Source: Apiotrichum sp. Y4204 (taxonomy: Eukaryota; Basidiomycota; Tremellomycetes; Trichosporonales; Trichosporonaceae). From it: a stretch of 64,000 nt of DNA. Below the pieces are notes generated by a model. That model was not told the origin of the DNA. It made no database searches and was given only the letters and a program-made list of their open reading frames with translations. This document shows, piece after piece, positions 9,094 through 21,134 of the stretch; the first letter of the stretch is position 1, and every line of letters begins with the position of its first letter. The position numbers and the translations under genes were made by a program. The stretch is taken from positions 1-64,000 of the forward strand of contig JAMYHL010000046.1 of the NCBI GenBank assembly GCA_025531455.1, in the 5' to 3' direction.

Positions 9094-11682
9094 TCAAGCA
9101 AGCGCGATGGGACTACTGAGAGCAAGGGTGACGGGGGATCCCTGAAGCTTGACCCACTGAATGGGAGGCTCATCGCCAACAACGTCATTGGTGACCTGGC
9201 CGCCAGAGGTGGTACCGGTGGGAATGGTGACAGGGATGGGTGCGGCACAGTTGAGGTTTTCGGCAGAGACAGCAAGATGGGTGATGGCGTTGCCAGCTGA
9301 GTTGAGGATGTAGCTAACCGAGGGCTGACACTTGTCCACGGTCATGCGGTCGATAAAGTAGTGCGCAAAGTCGTCCCCACCAAGCGAGACGATAGGCCAG
9401 TTGGTGATACGGCTGAGCTCATCGACAATGGTCTCAACCCACCCCATAACCAGAGACATCTTGGCGGTGCGGCCACCAGCGGTGATGACAGGCATGTCTG
9501 TGTACCGCATATTGGCTTGGTGGAACATGTAAGGGTCGGCTTTGAGGGCAAGGAGGTAGGGGACGTTGACTTGGCGGGCGTTGTCGAGGAGATCGACGTA
9601 GGTTCCCCAGCCCTGCGAAATGTCCTTCCACTCCTGGACGTCGCATTCTCAAGTGTCACAATTGTAGTAGATTGCGGTGGCCCAGCGGGGAACAATGACT
9701 AGTCCGTCGTAGCCATTCTCGGCGACGGTGGAAATGCGAGGGTGATAGGGGGAGTCGGTGCTCCTCAGGACAGGGCGGGTGTTGTCACCTACGACGTAAG
9801 TGATACCGTTGTCCATCCAAGCCTTGATGACGTCCCCGTTGTGGAGACCAGTGATTGCCGGGGGTATGAGCGAGTGAGGAGCAAAGTGGCCGGCGGCGAT
9901 GCCAGTCTGGGCCATCCATGCCTGGTTGAACTGGATCTCTTTCGCGGCGTCACGATAGGTTGCGTTGTTGAGCTCCATATGGGTGAACGTGTGCGACACG
10001 TGCATGAAGGCGTCACGGTTCGAAGCGTCCGCATACCAGTGAGTGAGGGCATCAAGCTGAGTGCATTGGTACGACCAGGGGTAGGTTGTCCATGTGGTTG
10101 GCCAAAAGACCTGACCAGTGCCGAGGGGCTTCTGGAACTCGAGGGGAGTCGCAGGAACTTCTGGGTAGTCGACAGGCTCGTCGGGAGTGCAGACACCATT
10201 GGAGCCGTGGGGCTCGGTGGCAGCAATGATGTCGCCATTACCGTTGTGGCCCAGCTCAAGGCGGAAGTTGGAGCCCGCGGGGAGACGCGAGTTGAGGTCG
10301 ATCTGCCACTCCTTGTGGCCAGTCAGGTCCCCGGGGCGGAGACGGAAAGTGGCACCTTTGGGGCTGTAAATGTCGGTGAGAAGCTCGAGGTCGTCAATCT
10401 GAACGTTCAGGTGGACCTTGCGCTTGCCAAGGAAAGCGCCACGGGTCATCCAGTGAATGTGGGCGTGCTCGAGAGTGGCGGCGGTAGGCGACCAGTTCGA
10501 GGCAAGGGGCATAAACCAGACAAACTGTTCACGCCCACTGGGGAACTTGTTGATTACGGCAGCAACACCGGACGCGCCACCGTCAGTGGCAGTGTCGAAA
10601 ACGGCCACGGGCTTGGCGATAGACGTATCGGTAATGATTGCTGGGTAGTGCCACTGGTTGGAAGTCGAGAGCTTGACGTTCCTGATAATGTCAGTTTACG
10701 GATATCTTCAAAACTGCGGACTGGCTCACGTCTTGAGACGTGCTGTTGGGAAGTCACTGTCGTCGGTGAGTGAAATGAATTGTTCGACGTTGGCACCGCA
10801 GCAGCCAGTGATAGCGGATGCACCTGACGAGTTAACACCGAACAAACTTTGTAAGGGAATTTCTAAAGGGCCGGACTTACCGTAGTTAGGACCCGGGTAC
10901 TCGTTGATGCGGACCATCCGGACGCGGAAAGCTTCCTGATACGTGTGCAGAGCGTCCCATTGAGCAGTGGTGAGGGCGCTTGCCCAGACACCACCGTCAT
11001 ACTCATACGCCAGACCGTTGAAGATGATGATAGAAGAATAGTGACCTTGAGTGGGGGAGGCGGCCAGAGTCGGAAGAGTAATACCGCTGGAAGGAACGGT
11101 GACGATTTCATAGGGAATGCCATAGCTGTCAAGACCGTGGTAGCCGGCAATAGCGTCCGCAGCGTTGGGTGCGAGGATGAGAACCTTGTTGGCAACGGTA
11201 GCGCCTCCAACCGGGCCGGGACTGGTTGGGAGAGGGTTGGGAGTGGTGGACGCAACGGTGGTTCGAGGTGCCTCGGTCGGTATGTTGGAAGAGGTCATGG
11301 TGGGAGTCTTAGTGGCAGTCACTGAAATCTGAGGCGCAGTGGTTGTTGGAGCCACAGTCGGGGCGGTGGTGGCCGGGCCAGCAGTGGTGACGGGAGTGGC
11401 AGTGGAGGCCGGACGAGAAGTGGTCGCCGCAGGGGTGGATGAACTGGTGCGGGTCGTCGTGGACTTGGTCGGGAGAGTGGACGAAGCCTTCACAGTCCTC
11501 GTGGTGCAAATCTTAATCAAACCTAGTTTGAGACACGACGAAGTAACAGCTGCCGAAGGAGCTACAGCCGCTTTGCTCTGGCGTCTTTCAAGAAGAGCGC
11601 GGCGATGCTCCTGCCGTGGACCGTGGGCATCAACGGAGCCCATGAGGGCCAGGACGGCTAAGAGTCCGAAAGAGACTCGCAT
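9094..11682 (-). CDS. agd3: Agd3-like exopolysaccharide deacetylase, interrupted by one in-frame stop
   Basis: Exons 11682-10881, 10823-10730 and 10681-9094 (introns 57 and 48 bp) form one frame of 827 codons. It starts with a signal peptide (MRVSFGLLAVLALMGSVDA), then a Ser/Thr-rich linker to about residue 160, then a domain beginning KVLILAPNAADAIAGYHGL. The deacetylase part has the Asp pair in VQIDDLELL (395-396) and the HTFTHMELNN box (His529, His533). This layout matches Aspergillus fumigatus Agd3, which partly N-deacetylates secreted galactosaminogalactan and so gives the polymer its positive charge. Codon 643 is TGA (9649-9651) with conserved-looking sequence in the same frame on both sides. 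No intron of the right phase removes it. The allele may be null, an error or a readthrough case. The ega3, sph3, uge3 and gtb3 homologues lie next to it. Confidence 0.8.
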
Positions 11683-13854
11683 GGCAAACGAACGTTGTTT
11701 TCAAAGGAGTGTCTGAGCGGGAAGAGGTCTTGTATCAATGATGGAAGAAAACGGTGGAGTAAGTGAGTAAAAGTGAGAAGATTGGAGGATGGGAGTAGTA
11801 AAGGAGATTTTGAACGGGGGAGAGATCAAGAAAGTGACCGTATTGCTGTTAACAGTTGACATTGAGCAACTGCCACCAGAATGACTGGGCAGGATCTCCA
11901 GGAGATGACGAACCGTGTACTCAAAAGCCATATCAAGCTTGACACTTGCTCTTCTCCAGCTTCTTTCAACAGATTCGTCCCCTAAGCCGGCCGGGAGGTT
12001 TCAGGCATATACCGGTCGCTGTAACCTCAAACCGTTTCAAAGCCATAGAATCCGCACCTTACTGGGGGAAGGGGGAACACACATGGCGTTCGCGCAGTGC
12101 GACATGGCGTCGAAGGCAGGAATTCACGAAGTTCGACCGAATCATGAAAGATCATCCCAAGATGCTTCCAGTATTAGTGCCCCTATCAAATGTGCCGTAC
12201 TTTGTCAATGCTCATGAGCGTTGTCGTAGGTAGCTAAACGGGAGCCAAAAGGAAAACTCAGGGAGTGGGGTGTGAAGAAAGTTCAAGCCATGTTCGAACA
12301 TTTGGGTGAACAAGATTCTTGAGCAAGTGCACTTGCCGTCCAGGGGGCGCTGGGTGCGAGTATCTATCCTAGATGTCACCCCAGGTGGTCAAGGCTGGTG
12401 GCTGAGACCGACCACACCAAACAGGGTGCCGATCGCGTGTGTCGGTTTGTGTCATCCTTGACTAGAGGTTTTCGTCTCGATTGTGGCTGGCCGGATGTCA
12501 CGGAACATGGACGGGTAGGACAAACTGTGGCGTTAATCGACAGAAGGGGGGATGGCGTTCAAGACGTTGAAAGCCAGATGGCCAAGAGAGGGAAGCTGGG
12601 CGGAAAGGGTGAATGGAAAAGAAAGAACAAGCCAAACGATCACTAATCAGAGGCGGATCTGCGACGCGACGCATCCAACAATGTGAGAAAGAAAAAAGGA
12701 AAGGTGTAGAATGTTTAGAGTAAAAGAGAACTCGCCGCGAGGACAATGACCCCACGAGTGGAAACACGCGGCGTACTGTACATGCACATGTTGAGATCCG
12801 ACACGGAGAATCGTAAACAAAACCCGAAGGGGCCCCACAGCGGACCTGCGGATCGGCGCCGATTGCCGATCACCCTAGCGTGTCCGTGTCCAGCGCGCTA
12901 TGTGGTGCAGACACGCATTCCTTCTGGCGTGCCGCGGATCCGCCGATCCTGTCGATCCGTGCAGCCCATCGCGCGGATCCTGTCGATCCCCCCCTAGTCC
13001 GCTCATTCACTCTCTTCTTTTCTCTCTTTTGTTTCTCTTCCACGACTATGTGCATGCATGATCGAAGCTGCACCAATTCAGCAAGCAACGGACGAGGAAA
13101 GGCCTTTGTACAGAAGCTCAAAAGCCTCCACCCGGCCACCCGGCCGCCTGCAGCGCGCGACACGGGCGGGCCGAGCGAGGCCCAAGAAACTTGCTGGGGG
13201 TGGCCCCTGTTACTAAAACCCCTTTGCGACCTCCCTGTAGCCTGCTGGTGGCCTGGTGGCCAACAATGACTGAGCATGCTTAGCAAGGCCTGTAAATGTC
13301 GACATCTCCGGGCCGCTAACATGCAACCACTGAAGCATGCGGAGGAGCAACGACAGTGCAACATGCGGCCGCCATTGCTGGCCAGTCCTGCTTGGTCAAC
13401 ACAGTCTCCGTCTAGTCAGAGTGAGGACTTGGCTGCCACGACGACCAATCTCTCTACATTCCACTCTTTCTCTCTGCACTGGTTCTGGACCTTCATTCAT
13501 TCCTTCTCGCCCGCTCCTGTGAGTGCGCATAGCTCCAGCCCCCGTCGCTCGGCGGACATCTGCTGTACCACCCACTGTTGCCGCATCTCCGCAGCTTTCT
13601 CTCACTCTCCCTCTTTGACCACTACTGAGCGTCTTCATCAGGAACATTGGCTGCGCCTTTTGTTCCGGCTTACCTCCACTGTCTCTACTGCATCATTTTA
13701 TCCGTGAGTCGGTGGCGATCAGTGCCAGCATGCACCTTGCTGAGTGACAGCAGCTACACTTGACTCACTGGCGCGGTTGAGGCAGGCTAGAGAGCTAAAC
13801 CACAGTTTGGGCCAAACGCTAGAGAAAAGTCCGAACCTCTGAACCGCCATTACT
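11683..13854. other. Long divergent intergenic region between agd3 and ega3
   Basis: No convincing gene in 2.2 kb. It holds the divergent promoters of agd3 (minus) and ega3 (plus). Pyrimidine-rich tracts lie near 13005-13040 and 13450-13510. A 14-bp phrase GATCCTGTCGATCC occurs at 12945-12958 and again at 12976-12989. Confidence 0.5.
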
Positions 13855-14951
13855 ATGCTTCTGTGCTTCCTCTTCTTTCTTGTTTCTTTTGCAGCTGCGG
13901 CTCCCCATGAGCGCCGAAGACAGCAATGCTCAAGGCGGTGGGCGCCGGGCAGGTCCTCCTCGACCCACACTATGGCTGTCACTGCCAGCCCCGTGACGCT
14001 CACCCCTGTCTCCACTTCATCAGCTGGGTTCGCCACTGGCTCGGTCGTCGGGTCCTCCGTGGCTGGCTCATCTTCTGTCAGCCAGACCCAGCCAAGCACG
14101 ACCCATAGCCCTCCCTCTTCTGCTCCGGCTCCCAATGGGGTCTGGCAGCCCACGATTGGCACCTCATGGCAAATCATCCTCTCAGAGCAGATCAAGTTCG
14201 ACAGCAATGGAGGTGTCACTCCCAATGTCGACATCTACGATCTGGACCTGTTCGACACTCCGGCCTCCACAATCTCCAAACTTCACGAGGCTGGCAAAAA
14301 GGTCATTTGCTACTTTTCCGCGGGCTCCTACGAAGACTGGCGACCCGACAAGGAGTCCTGGACAGCTCTTGGCTCGAACTTGGCAGAATGGGCGGGAGAG
14401 CTCTGGGCCGATGTGCGTACGGAAAACGTCCGTAACATTATGAAGGAACGCATTGCGCTGGCCGCCTCCAAGGGGTGTGACGGCATTGACCCCGACAACG
14501 TTGACGCTTTCGTGAGTACTGCTGTCAATGGTGCCAAGTCTGGATTCTGCCGAGTTATTGACCCCACTAGGACAACCAAAATGGTCTTAGTCTGAATGCT
14601 GCGGACGCGGCCGACTTTGTGAAGTTTCTCGCTGTAGAAGCCGCCAAGTACAACATGGCTACTGGTCTCAAGAACTCTGCGGCGATTGTTCCCGATGTTC
14701 TTCCGTACGTTCAGTACTCGGTCAACGAACAGTGCGGTCAGATTGGCGAATGCGATCTCTTTGCGCCCATGACGCAAGCCGGCAAGCCGGTCTACAACAT
14801 TGAGTACCCCCCCAATGGTCCCTCTCTCTCGGAAGCCGATAGCGAATCAATGTGTCAAGCCGCCACGACTTACAACTTCAGCACTGTGCTCAAAAAGATG
14901 AACCTCGACGGATGGGTAAAGTATTGCGGCAACTCAACCCTCACAGGCTAG
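13855..14951 (+). CDS. ega3: Ega3-like endo-alpha-1,4-galactosaminidase, GH114
   Basis: Two exons (13855-14511, 14571-14951) around a 59-bp intron give 345 residues. An N-terminal hydrophobic signal (MLLCFLFFLVSFAAAA) and a Ser/Thr/Pro linker to about residue 95 precede a GH114 barrel. Recognisable blocks are NVDIYDLDLFD, KVICYFSAGSYEDWRPD, GCDGIDPDNVDAF joined by splicing to DNQNGLSLN, then VYNIEYPP. In GH114 an Asp and a Glu act as catalytic residues; DGIDPDN and NIEYP are the likely sites. The A. fumigatus enzyme cuts alpha-1,4 bonds between galactosamine units of GAG. Its position between agd3 and sph3 supports a role in trimming or remodelling the same polymer. Confidence 0.9.
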
Positions 14952-15924
14952 TGGCCGGAGCTTAGTGCATCCTGTTGAAAACTCCTTCGATCTGTAGCCT
15001 GCTTTTTCTTTCGGGTGACTTGTCATAGTCAGTGGTCGCCCCTGCGGAGCGGTCCCGCTGCCCTTCTTGTAAAACCCGCTGTGCGGTATATGACACCGGT
15101 GGTCGTTTTCCAATCAACTGCGTGACTCCATTTCTCACTTCAACCCGCTGGATACATCCTTTGTTACAACCGGCCTGAAAGCTCGGGAGGCGATTGAGGA
15201 AAAAGCCTTTCGACAATGGTCAAGACCGCTTCCCTTCACCGCATCGCCTTCGGGCTTAGTCATGTGAAGCCGTTGTGAAGGCTCATGTCTTTTCGCCAAG
15301 AATCGGCTTTTGCGAGCCTCGACTGACTAAATGTAGCTCAGCGCCAAGAGACACTCGAGTACAGCATCGGAGCGCGCAAATTTGGCAAGAGTTGGCACCA
15401 AAGCCTGGTGGACGGTCAAGGTTGTTGGGTGGCTTGTCTGATAAGCAAGCCTCCAACACAGTTGTTTCAGTCACAAAGAAGTCGCCGGGTTTGTCACTCC
15501 ATGACTTCAAGGATAGCCAGCAAGCCCTTGGGGACGACAACGTTTTGAGGCTGCACCGTGTTTGCCGGACGGTGAGGCGAGCGAGATACGAGTGATTTTT
15601 TACGGAAGAGACATTGCCAGAAGGAGGAAAGCTGCCGGTGAGTACCCTGATGTTGCTGAAGCCGCGTCTACAGTCCGCATTTACCGGAGTTTACGAGGTG
15701 GCTACTCATGAGACATGCATTCTAGAGTGGAAACGACATGGATTCTACAGTGTGTTGTGCTAAGTGTCGCAATTTGTGTGTCTATAACTGGCAGCCGCGG
15801 GCAGGAGCAGGAAAACAGAGTTGCGCATTGTTCAGGACAGAGACAATCTCCGATGGCTCGCCATAACACATCTACAGAGCGGTAGTCACGGGCTAGGTCT
15901 TGAACGGATGCGGGCGAGCGTTTC
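14952..15924. other. Convergent intergenic region between ega3 and sph3
   Basis: No gene seen in 973 bp. It holds the 3' ends of two convergent genes, with no coding-like frame or RNA gene that I can support. Confidence 0.5.
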
Positions 15925-17117
15925 TCAAGTGTTTCTGTTCATTTCGCCGACGGAGCAAGCCACGGGGAGCCATGACGTGGGCCATTCGTTGTAACCGCCA
16001 TCCAGCTGCTCGGTGATGTAAAGGCCGCCAAAGCCCAGCTTTCTGATCTCGCTGGCGAGTGCTGTCGCTGATTTCCCCTCGCGCTTGCTTGGCAGGTTGA
16101 CACCGTCTGCATAAACGCCAAAGGAATGGATCATGGCCACCACCTTGTGTCGCAAGGGGGCAGGGACTTGACAGAGGCCCTCGTTCAGGAAGTAGTTGCA
16201 CCAGCGCTGGTGCGACTGCTCGAAGACGACTACGAGGTCGGCGTCCTCCAGATAACCCTTATCGACGACGACTCCAGGGTTGTAGACGACCAAGCCTCTG
16301 GGGCGGCCAGCACCGGCGGTACTGTCAGGTTTGGTTGGGGGGTCGGTCGCCCGAGTGGTCTCGGTGGAACACCACAGCTGGCGAATGTAGGTTGCCAAAT
16401 CGGCCATGTAGGTGCGATGTGTGCATTCCCATGGGGCTTCATCGATGAAGATCCCGTCAATGTGGAACTCGCCACAGGACGCAGCTTCCCACGCCCCGTA
16501 AACCTCAATCTCACGCTTGATGATGTCGGGGTCACGCGCAGCATACTGGCAATGCACGTAGCCTATCAGCTGGATGTTGGACATCCGACTGAGCTTGCCG
16601 AGGGCGGCCCTGTAATTGACATCGGGTAGCGACTCTTGGCCGGGACCACTGTTGGGGTTGACGACACAGACGAAGAGCACATCCGGGTTGGAGGCAGCCG
16701 CAGCGAAGAGCGGTTCCCATGCTCCGGGAGACGGATAAATGTAGAGAGGGAGAACGAGCGTTAGTCGTGTCATGCGGGGCGACGGGCGGGATAACAAACG
16801 ATGAAGGCGTGAAGGAGGCATGCTGGGGACTGGGCGTTGTCAAACGTTGAGGTCGGGTCGATAGCTTAGGGTGTCGGAGGAGAGAAAAGACGGCAGGCAA
16901 GTCAACCGGCGTGAGGCGGAGAGCTAAGAACAACAATACGAGAGGATGCAGAAGCAGTGCAAAGATGACCTGGACTCGTTTGTCGATCAAACCTCCTATC
17001 GCTGCCCTCCGAAGGCTTCTGGGAAGGACCAGCGCCTACTTGGGAGCCGCTTGGAGCACGGGCTCTTGAATACGAACAGGCGAGCAGAGACCTTTACCGG
17101 ATGCTTGGCCGGCGCAT
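15925..17117 (-). CDS. sph3: Sph3-like spherulin-4 family glycoside hydrolase (GH135), N-terminal join unresolved
   Basis: The catalytic part is one exon (16821-15925, 298 residues from its own ATG): LTLVLPLYIYPSPGAWEPLF, VVNPNSGPG, FHIDGIFIDEAPWE, GLVVYNPGVVVDKGYL, DLVVVFEQSH. These are spherulin-4/GH135 hallmarks. A. fumigatus Sph3 hydrolyses GAG and is needed to make it. Upstream, a short exon (17117-17098, MRRPSIR) splices over 79 bp to 17018. It then reads a basic stretch and a clear membrane helix (VQVIFALLLHPLVLLFLAL), as expected for the N-terminal anchor of this family. That exon ends in a different frame from the catalytic exon, and I found no good GT-AG intron of the needed phase. 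A non-canonical splice, a frameshift or an independent start at 16821 are all possible. Confidence 0.82.
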
Positions 17118-19053
17118 AGCTCCCCACGTTGCATCACTGGACGCCCCTCTGCAGATGCAGATGACTCAAGGCGCAGGGCCGGGCCCCGACTTGAGATCTT
17201 GAGACACCCTTTGTGTAGGCACACACACATCCGACGCCACGGCGTTCGACTTCATGATGACCCCGACGGCCTGAGGCGATGGCGCACGTTGTGCTCGGCT
17301 GTGTCCTTTCACGAAATTTTCGGGATTGAAATCTCTGATAGTTTTGAAACGGTTCTGCAGCTCCAGAAAACACCCGGCGCGTATAACCCTCACGACCAGG
17401 TGATCAAACACCCGTGAGGCTTGATGGGTTGTCTAAAATGGAGCAGAGCACAGATGTTAGGCAATTCAAGGGTCCCAGTCAGACCAGGGCCACCCCGGGG
17501 CGTTGAAGGCAACGCCCGGACGATCATGAGTATTACCCGGTTTGATCCCCATGGCGCTTTCAATGATTTGGGCTCTCCGAGACGGCGCAAAATACCATCA
17601 GATATGAGGATGACAGGCGGGAGATGCCGCATGTGAGTTGCACAAGCATTTGCCGATCACTAGCATCGCCATCGTTTCTGTAGTGGCGCCGCTATGGACG
17701 GGTGGCGGAGGGGGTGACTGTCAGACAGTCGCGTTTGTCTCAACTCTCCGTCTGCCACTGCAAGGGGTACTCGGCGATTGCACGCGGAGATTCTACGCCA
17801 CGGGACAAAGACTTCAGAGAGTCGCGATGCGGCCCAAGATATCATGTCATCTCGTAGGCCGTCTCCCGCACACTGTGTTGTAAACTATTGTCACCTCTGT
17901 TCCAAACAGACACTGTTGTTCCTTCCGGTCCCTCGATTTCTGTCAAGGCAGCGGGGCAGGCGGTGCCCAGTGCCGCCCCTGTTTGCTTCAGCGCCAACAG
18001 CTTGGTCCTCACCAGCCGGTTGCAGCAAGTACAGTCTGTTGCCAGCAGACCCTCGCTTGGAGTGGCAGGACAGATGGGCTCCCCAATTCACACAGAGCCG
18101 AGGACTTCGGATGGGCCTCTGATGTGAGACGCGGTCGCGTCTCTCATGGAAATCGCACAAAAGCAACAAATGTCAAAATTGCCAACAAAATCTCTACTGT
18201 AATTCTTCCAGACACAGAGACTGTCAGAGCGGTGACTTTGGTCCTTTCTACCTTACTTCAATGTCTGAACGACAAGAAACTCACATCCCGAGCGAAACAC
18301 TTGCAAACGGTCTGCCCCCACACGCCTGATCTCCAACAGAGCAGAAGAAAAAGACCATGGCCAAAATCTCCGAAGTTAGACATAGGCTTGACTGATACAC
18401 AAACAGCTATCCGGTTGCCTGTCTACTCACACACCAGTATCAAAACAATTGTTCATGCGACCTGAGGTGTCTGGGCCGCTGGGCATTGGGGATGTAGTTT
18501 CTGTGGCGGAGTGGACACTCCATGCTCAAGTTGCCCAGCCACAACGTTGACACTCTGGGTGCAACGCGGGAAGGAAAGCGTCGTCGACTAGTTCTCTGGA
18601 AACAGAACGCCTCTTTGTTCTGCATCAGTCTGACACATGTGAGGCTCTGAACACAGGGGGTAGGCCTCTCCAGATCTACCCAAAAGTAAAGAACGTGGGG
18701 ACGCGGCGCGTCAATCTCTGCCTCTTGGCGACAGTGACAAGAACTGGGGTGACGGAGGTCAACATGGACCGGCTTAGATTTTATTTTATTTTCACAGGAG
18801 TCACCTGTGCGGCTCGTGTCTGTCAATCACACAGCTGCAAAGTCGCAGCTTTGTCGTCACAAGGCGCAGACTTACATCGCGTTGCGCGTTGTACAAAAGC
18901 TTGTCATTCCCAACAGCTCTTGATATCCGCTTCGTCGTCCTTAAAAACCTCTGCAGGCCAACTACCTCTTCACCCTCCTTTGTACAAGCTCTGTCGCCAC
19001 TCTCATTTGTGTTTCTTCTTCCAAAAGTACAGCTCTATATTCCATAAGTTAAA
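17118..19053. other. Divergent intergenic region between sph3 and uge3
   Basis: No gene supported in 1.9 kb. A long plus-strand frame through the right end is a shadow of uge3. The uge3 start is preceded by CTCTATATTCCATAAGTT (about 19032-19050), which may serve as its core promoter. Confidence 0.45.
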
Positions 19054-20352
19054 ATGGCGTCCGCATTCTACCAGACCGCTTCCGGTTGTTCGTCAGCCTC
19101 GTCGCTCACCGACGCTCCCGGTAGCACCTGTCCGACCACTCCGGGACTGGAGAGCGATGCCGTATTCTTTCCCCTTGCCAACAACAACAACACCTACACA
19201 CTTGTCATCGGCGGTCTCGGTTACATTGGCTCCCACACTGCGGTTGAGCTCCTCAAGGCTGGAAAAAACGTTGTTATCGTCGACGACTGTAGCAACAGCT
19301 TCGACACGGTTCTCGCTCAAATCACCACCGCCGCAAGCATTTGGTGCAAGTCGAATCATCGTTCCCTCCCCGAGCTCCAATTTTACCAAATGGACTACCG
19401 TAGCAAGGCCATGCGTTCTATGCTGGAGTCCTACTCCGACCTCGTTCTTGAAGCTCCTGGACAGGGCGGCGAGCCCACACTCTGCAGACGCTCAAAAATC
19501 GTCGGCGTCATTCACTTTGCGGCCTTCAAATCCGTGGGCGACTCGATCTCCGATCCGATCAGTTACTACCGCAATAACGTTTCCGGTCTCATTGACCTCG
19601 TTGATCTTCTCGGCAGCCACAACATCAAGAAGTTTGTCTTTTCATCGTCCGCCACCGTCTACGGCACCAAGGCCGACCTCGGCCTCCCTCTCAAGGAGGA
19701 GGATGTTGTTCATCATCCTTACACGTACTTCAATAACGGCAAGGAGGTCACCGTCATGCCTGGCGTCACCGGCCTTCTCTCGCCCTACGCGCGCACGAAG
19801 TACTTTGGTGAAGCCATTCTTGCCGACCTTGCCTATTCTGATCCCTCGTGGAACATTATCGCCCTTCGCTACTTCAACCCCATCGGCTGTGACGCCTCGG
19901 GCCTTCTCGGAGAGGACCCCCGCGGTGTTCCCACCAACCTCTTTCCAGTAATTACCCAGGTTCTCACTGGTGACCGCGAGCATTTGAACATTTTTGGGTC
20001 CGACTGGGACACCCGCGATGGGACCGCCGTTCGCGACTTCATTCACGTGTCTGACCTGGCCCGCGGTCACATTGCGGCGGTCGACGCCACAGTAGATGCG
20101 CCTTTCCGGACCTTTAACCTTGGCACCGGAACTGGGACGACCGTGGCCGAGGCGCTCTCGGCGCTCGAAGCCGCCTCAGGACAAAGAATCCCAAGCCGTC
20201 TGACTGGGCGCCGCGAAGGCGACGTCGGCTCTTGTGTGGCTGCCAATGCCCGAGCCACCATAGAACTTGGTTGGACGACTACCGAGACTGTGGTACAAGC
20301 GGCACGCGATCTTTGGAACTTTGTGTCCCGGTTCCAGCATGTTGCGGCTTGA
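19054..20352 (+). CDS. uge3: UDP-glucose/UDP-GlcNAc 4-epimerase, Uge3-like
   Basis: An intronless gene of 432 residues. It is an extended SDR-type epimerase: NAD-binding GGLGYIGSH (residues 53-61), VIHFAAFKSVGDS, SSSATVYG, and the catalytic Tyr245-xxx-Lys249 (YARTK). Conserved LRYFNPIGCDASG and RDFIHVSDLARGH follow. Residues 1-48 are a non-conserved Ser/Thr/Pro-rich extension. The reaction is interconversion of UDP-Glc/UDP-Gal and probably UDP-GlcNAc/UDP-GalNAc, supplying both sugars of GAG. The GAG-specific role rests on its neighbours agd3, ega3, sph3 and gtb3. A housekeeping GalE cannot be told apart from motifs alone. Confidence 0.88.
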   Translation: MASAFYQTASGCSSASSLTDAPGSTCPTTPGLESDAVFFPLANNNNTYTLVIGGLGYIGSHTAVELLKAGKNVVIVDDCSNSFDTVLAQITTAASIWCKSNHRSLPELQFYQMDYRSKAMRSMLESYSDLVLEAPGQGGEPTLCRRSKIVGVIHFAAFKSVGDSISDPISYYRNNVSGLIDLVDLLGSHNIKKFVFSSSATVYGTKADLGLPLKEEDVVHHPYTYFNNGKEVTVMPGVTGLLSPYARTKYFGEAILADLAYSDPSWNIIALRYFNPIGCDASGLLGEDPRGVPTNLFPVITQVLTGDREHLNIFGSDWDTRDGTAVRDFIHVSDLARGHIAAVDATVDAPFRTFNLGTGTGTTVAEALSALEAASGQRIPSRLTGRREGDVGSCVAANARATIELGWTTTETVVQAARDLWNFVSRFQHVAA

Positions 20353-21129
20353 TCCCACCCCTGTTTATCTTTGCTACCCACATCTTCACGTTGACTTCGC
20401 GTCTCTCTCCATAACTTCATAGCTCCGCCTCGCAACTGCATATCACGTCAAAACTGGCTTCCCACTGTACTGTATATAGCTCTCCATGGATATTGCATCA
20501 CTGACATCTTCTGTCTAGTCGCATTCTTGGCGTCTCTCGTGCCTCAGATGTACGGTACACACTGTGCAGATCCAATGGCGCTTGGGCATGAGCATGAGGG
20601 CGACAATCATCGGAGACCCAGGCAAGAAGAGATGCTGCACAGATGCCACCTATGCGCTGTGCATCTGTCGTGACATGTGGGTGCACCGCGTGCTTTTGCG
20701 CCTGATAAAGTCTCACGCCCAGCGCCCGGACGGACACAAGTGTCGAGCTCAGATTTCCGGCATTTGCTCGCTGAGATACTGCAGCAACCGCACCAGCGCT
20801 CTCGTCAACGCTCGAGCAGCCTCACCGTCTGGCTGGTGAGGGGTTGAGTTTTGCAGCCATGCATCATATTGACCAATGCACCCTTTCTCCGGTAGCAGGT
20901 GTAAGCTCAGAGGTCTGCAGCCTGTCTACCGGACCGTACTGTATCGAAAAACGAGAAGTACAAGATGCATTGCAGAAGCATAAGGCCTGAAAGACTCAAG
21001 TGACAAGCACTTTCAGTATCTTCAGGTCGATCAGGCGAACAGGTTACCAGAATGTCTTACATTGCGTTGCCAAGCGCCACACGCGCCACCACACTCCCCC
21101 TCTCAGCCCTTTGAAAGAAATGCATCAGC
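20353..21129. other. Intergenic region between uge3 and the retrotransposon
   Basis: The uge3 3' flank and unassigned sequence; no gene seen. It is the left half of what was one intergenic region before the retrotransposon entered. The right half continues at 28217. Confidence 0.5.
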
Positions 21130-21134
21130 ATCTT
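21130..21134. repeat. Target-site duplication, left copy (ATCTT)
   Basis: ATCTT directly abuts the left LTR and recurs at 28212-28216 right after the other LTR. This is the 5-bp duplication made by Ty3/Gypsy integrases. Confidence 0.9.

Noticed and set aside
9600..9720. Intron removing the TGA in the Agd3-like gene
   Set aside because: The only nearby GT...AG pairs are either too short (12-26 nt) or shift the frame (47 nt), so splicing does not explain the stop.
9742..10773. 343-residue open frame on the plus strand
   Set aside because: Shadow of the Agd3-like gene; no start context or domain.
18695..19951. 418-residue open frame on the plus strand overlapping uge3
   Set aside because: Ser/Arg/Pro-rich frame-shifted reading of uge3; the epimerase motifs lie in the other frame.
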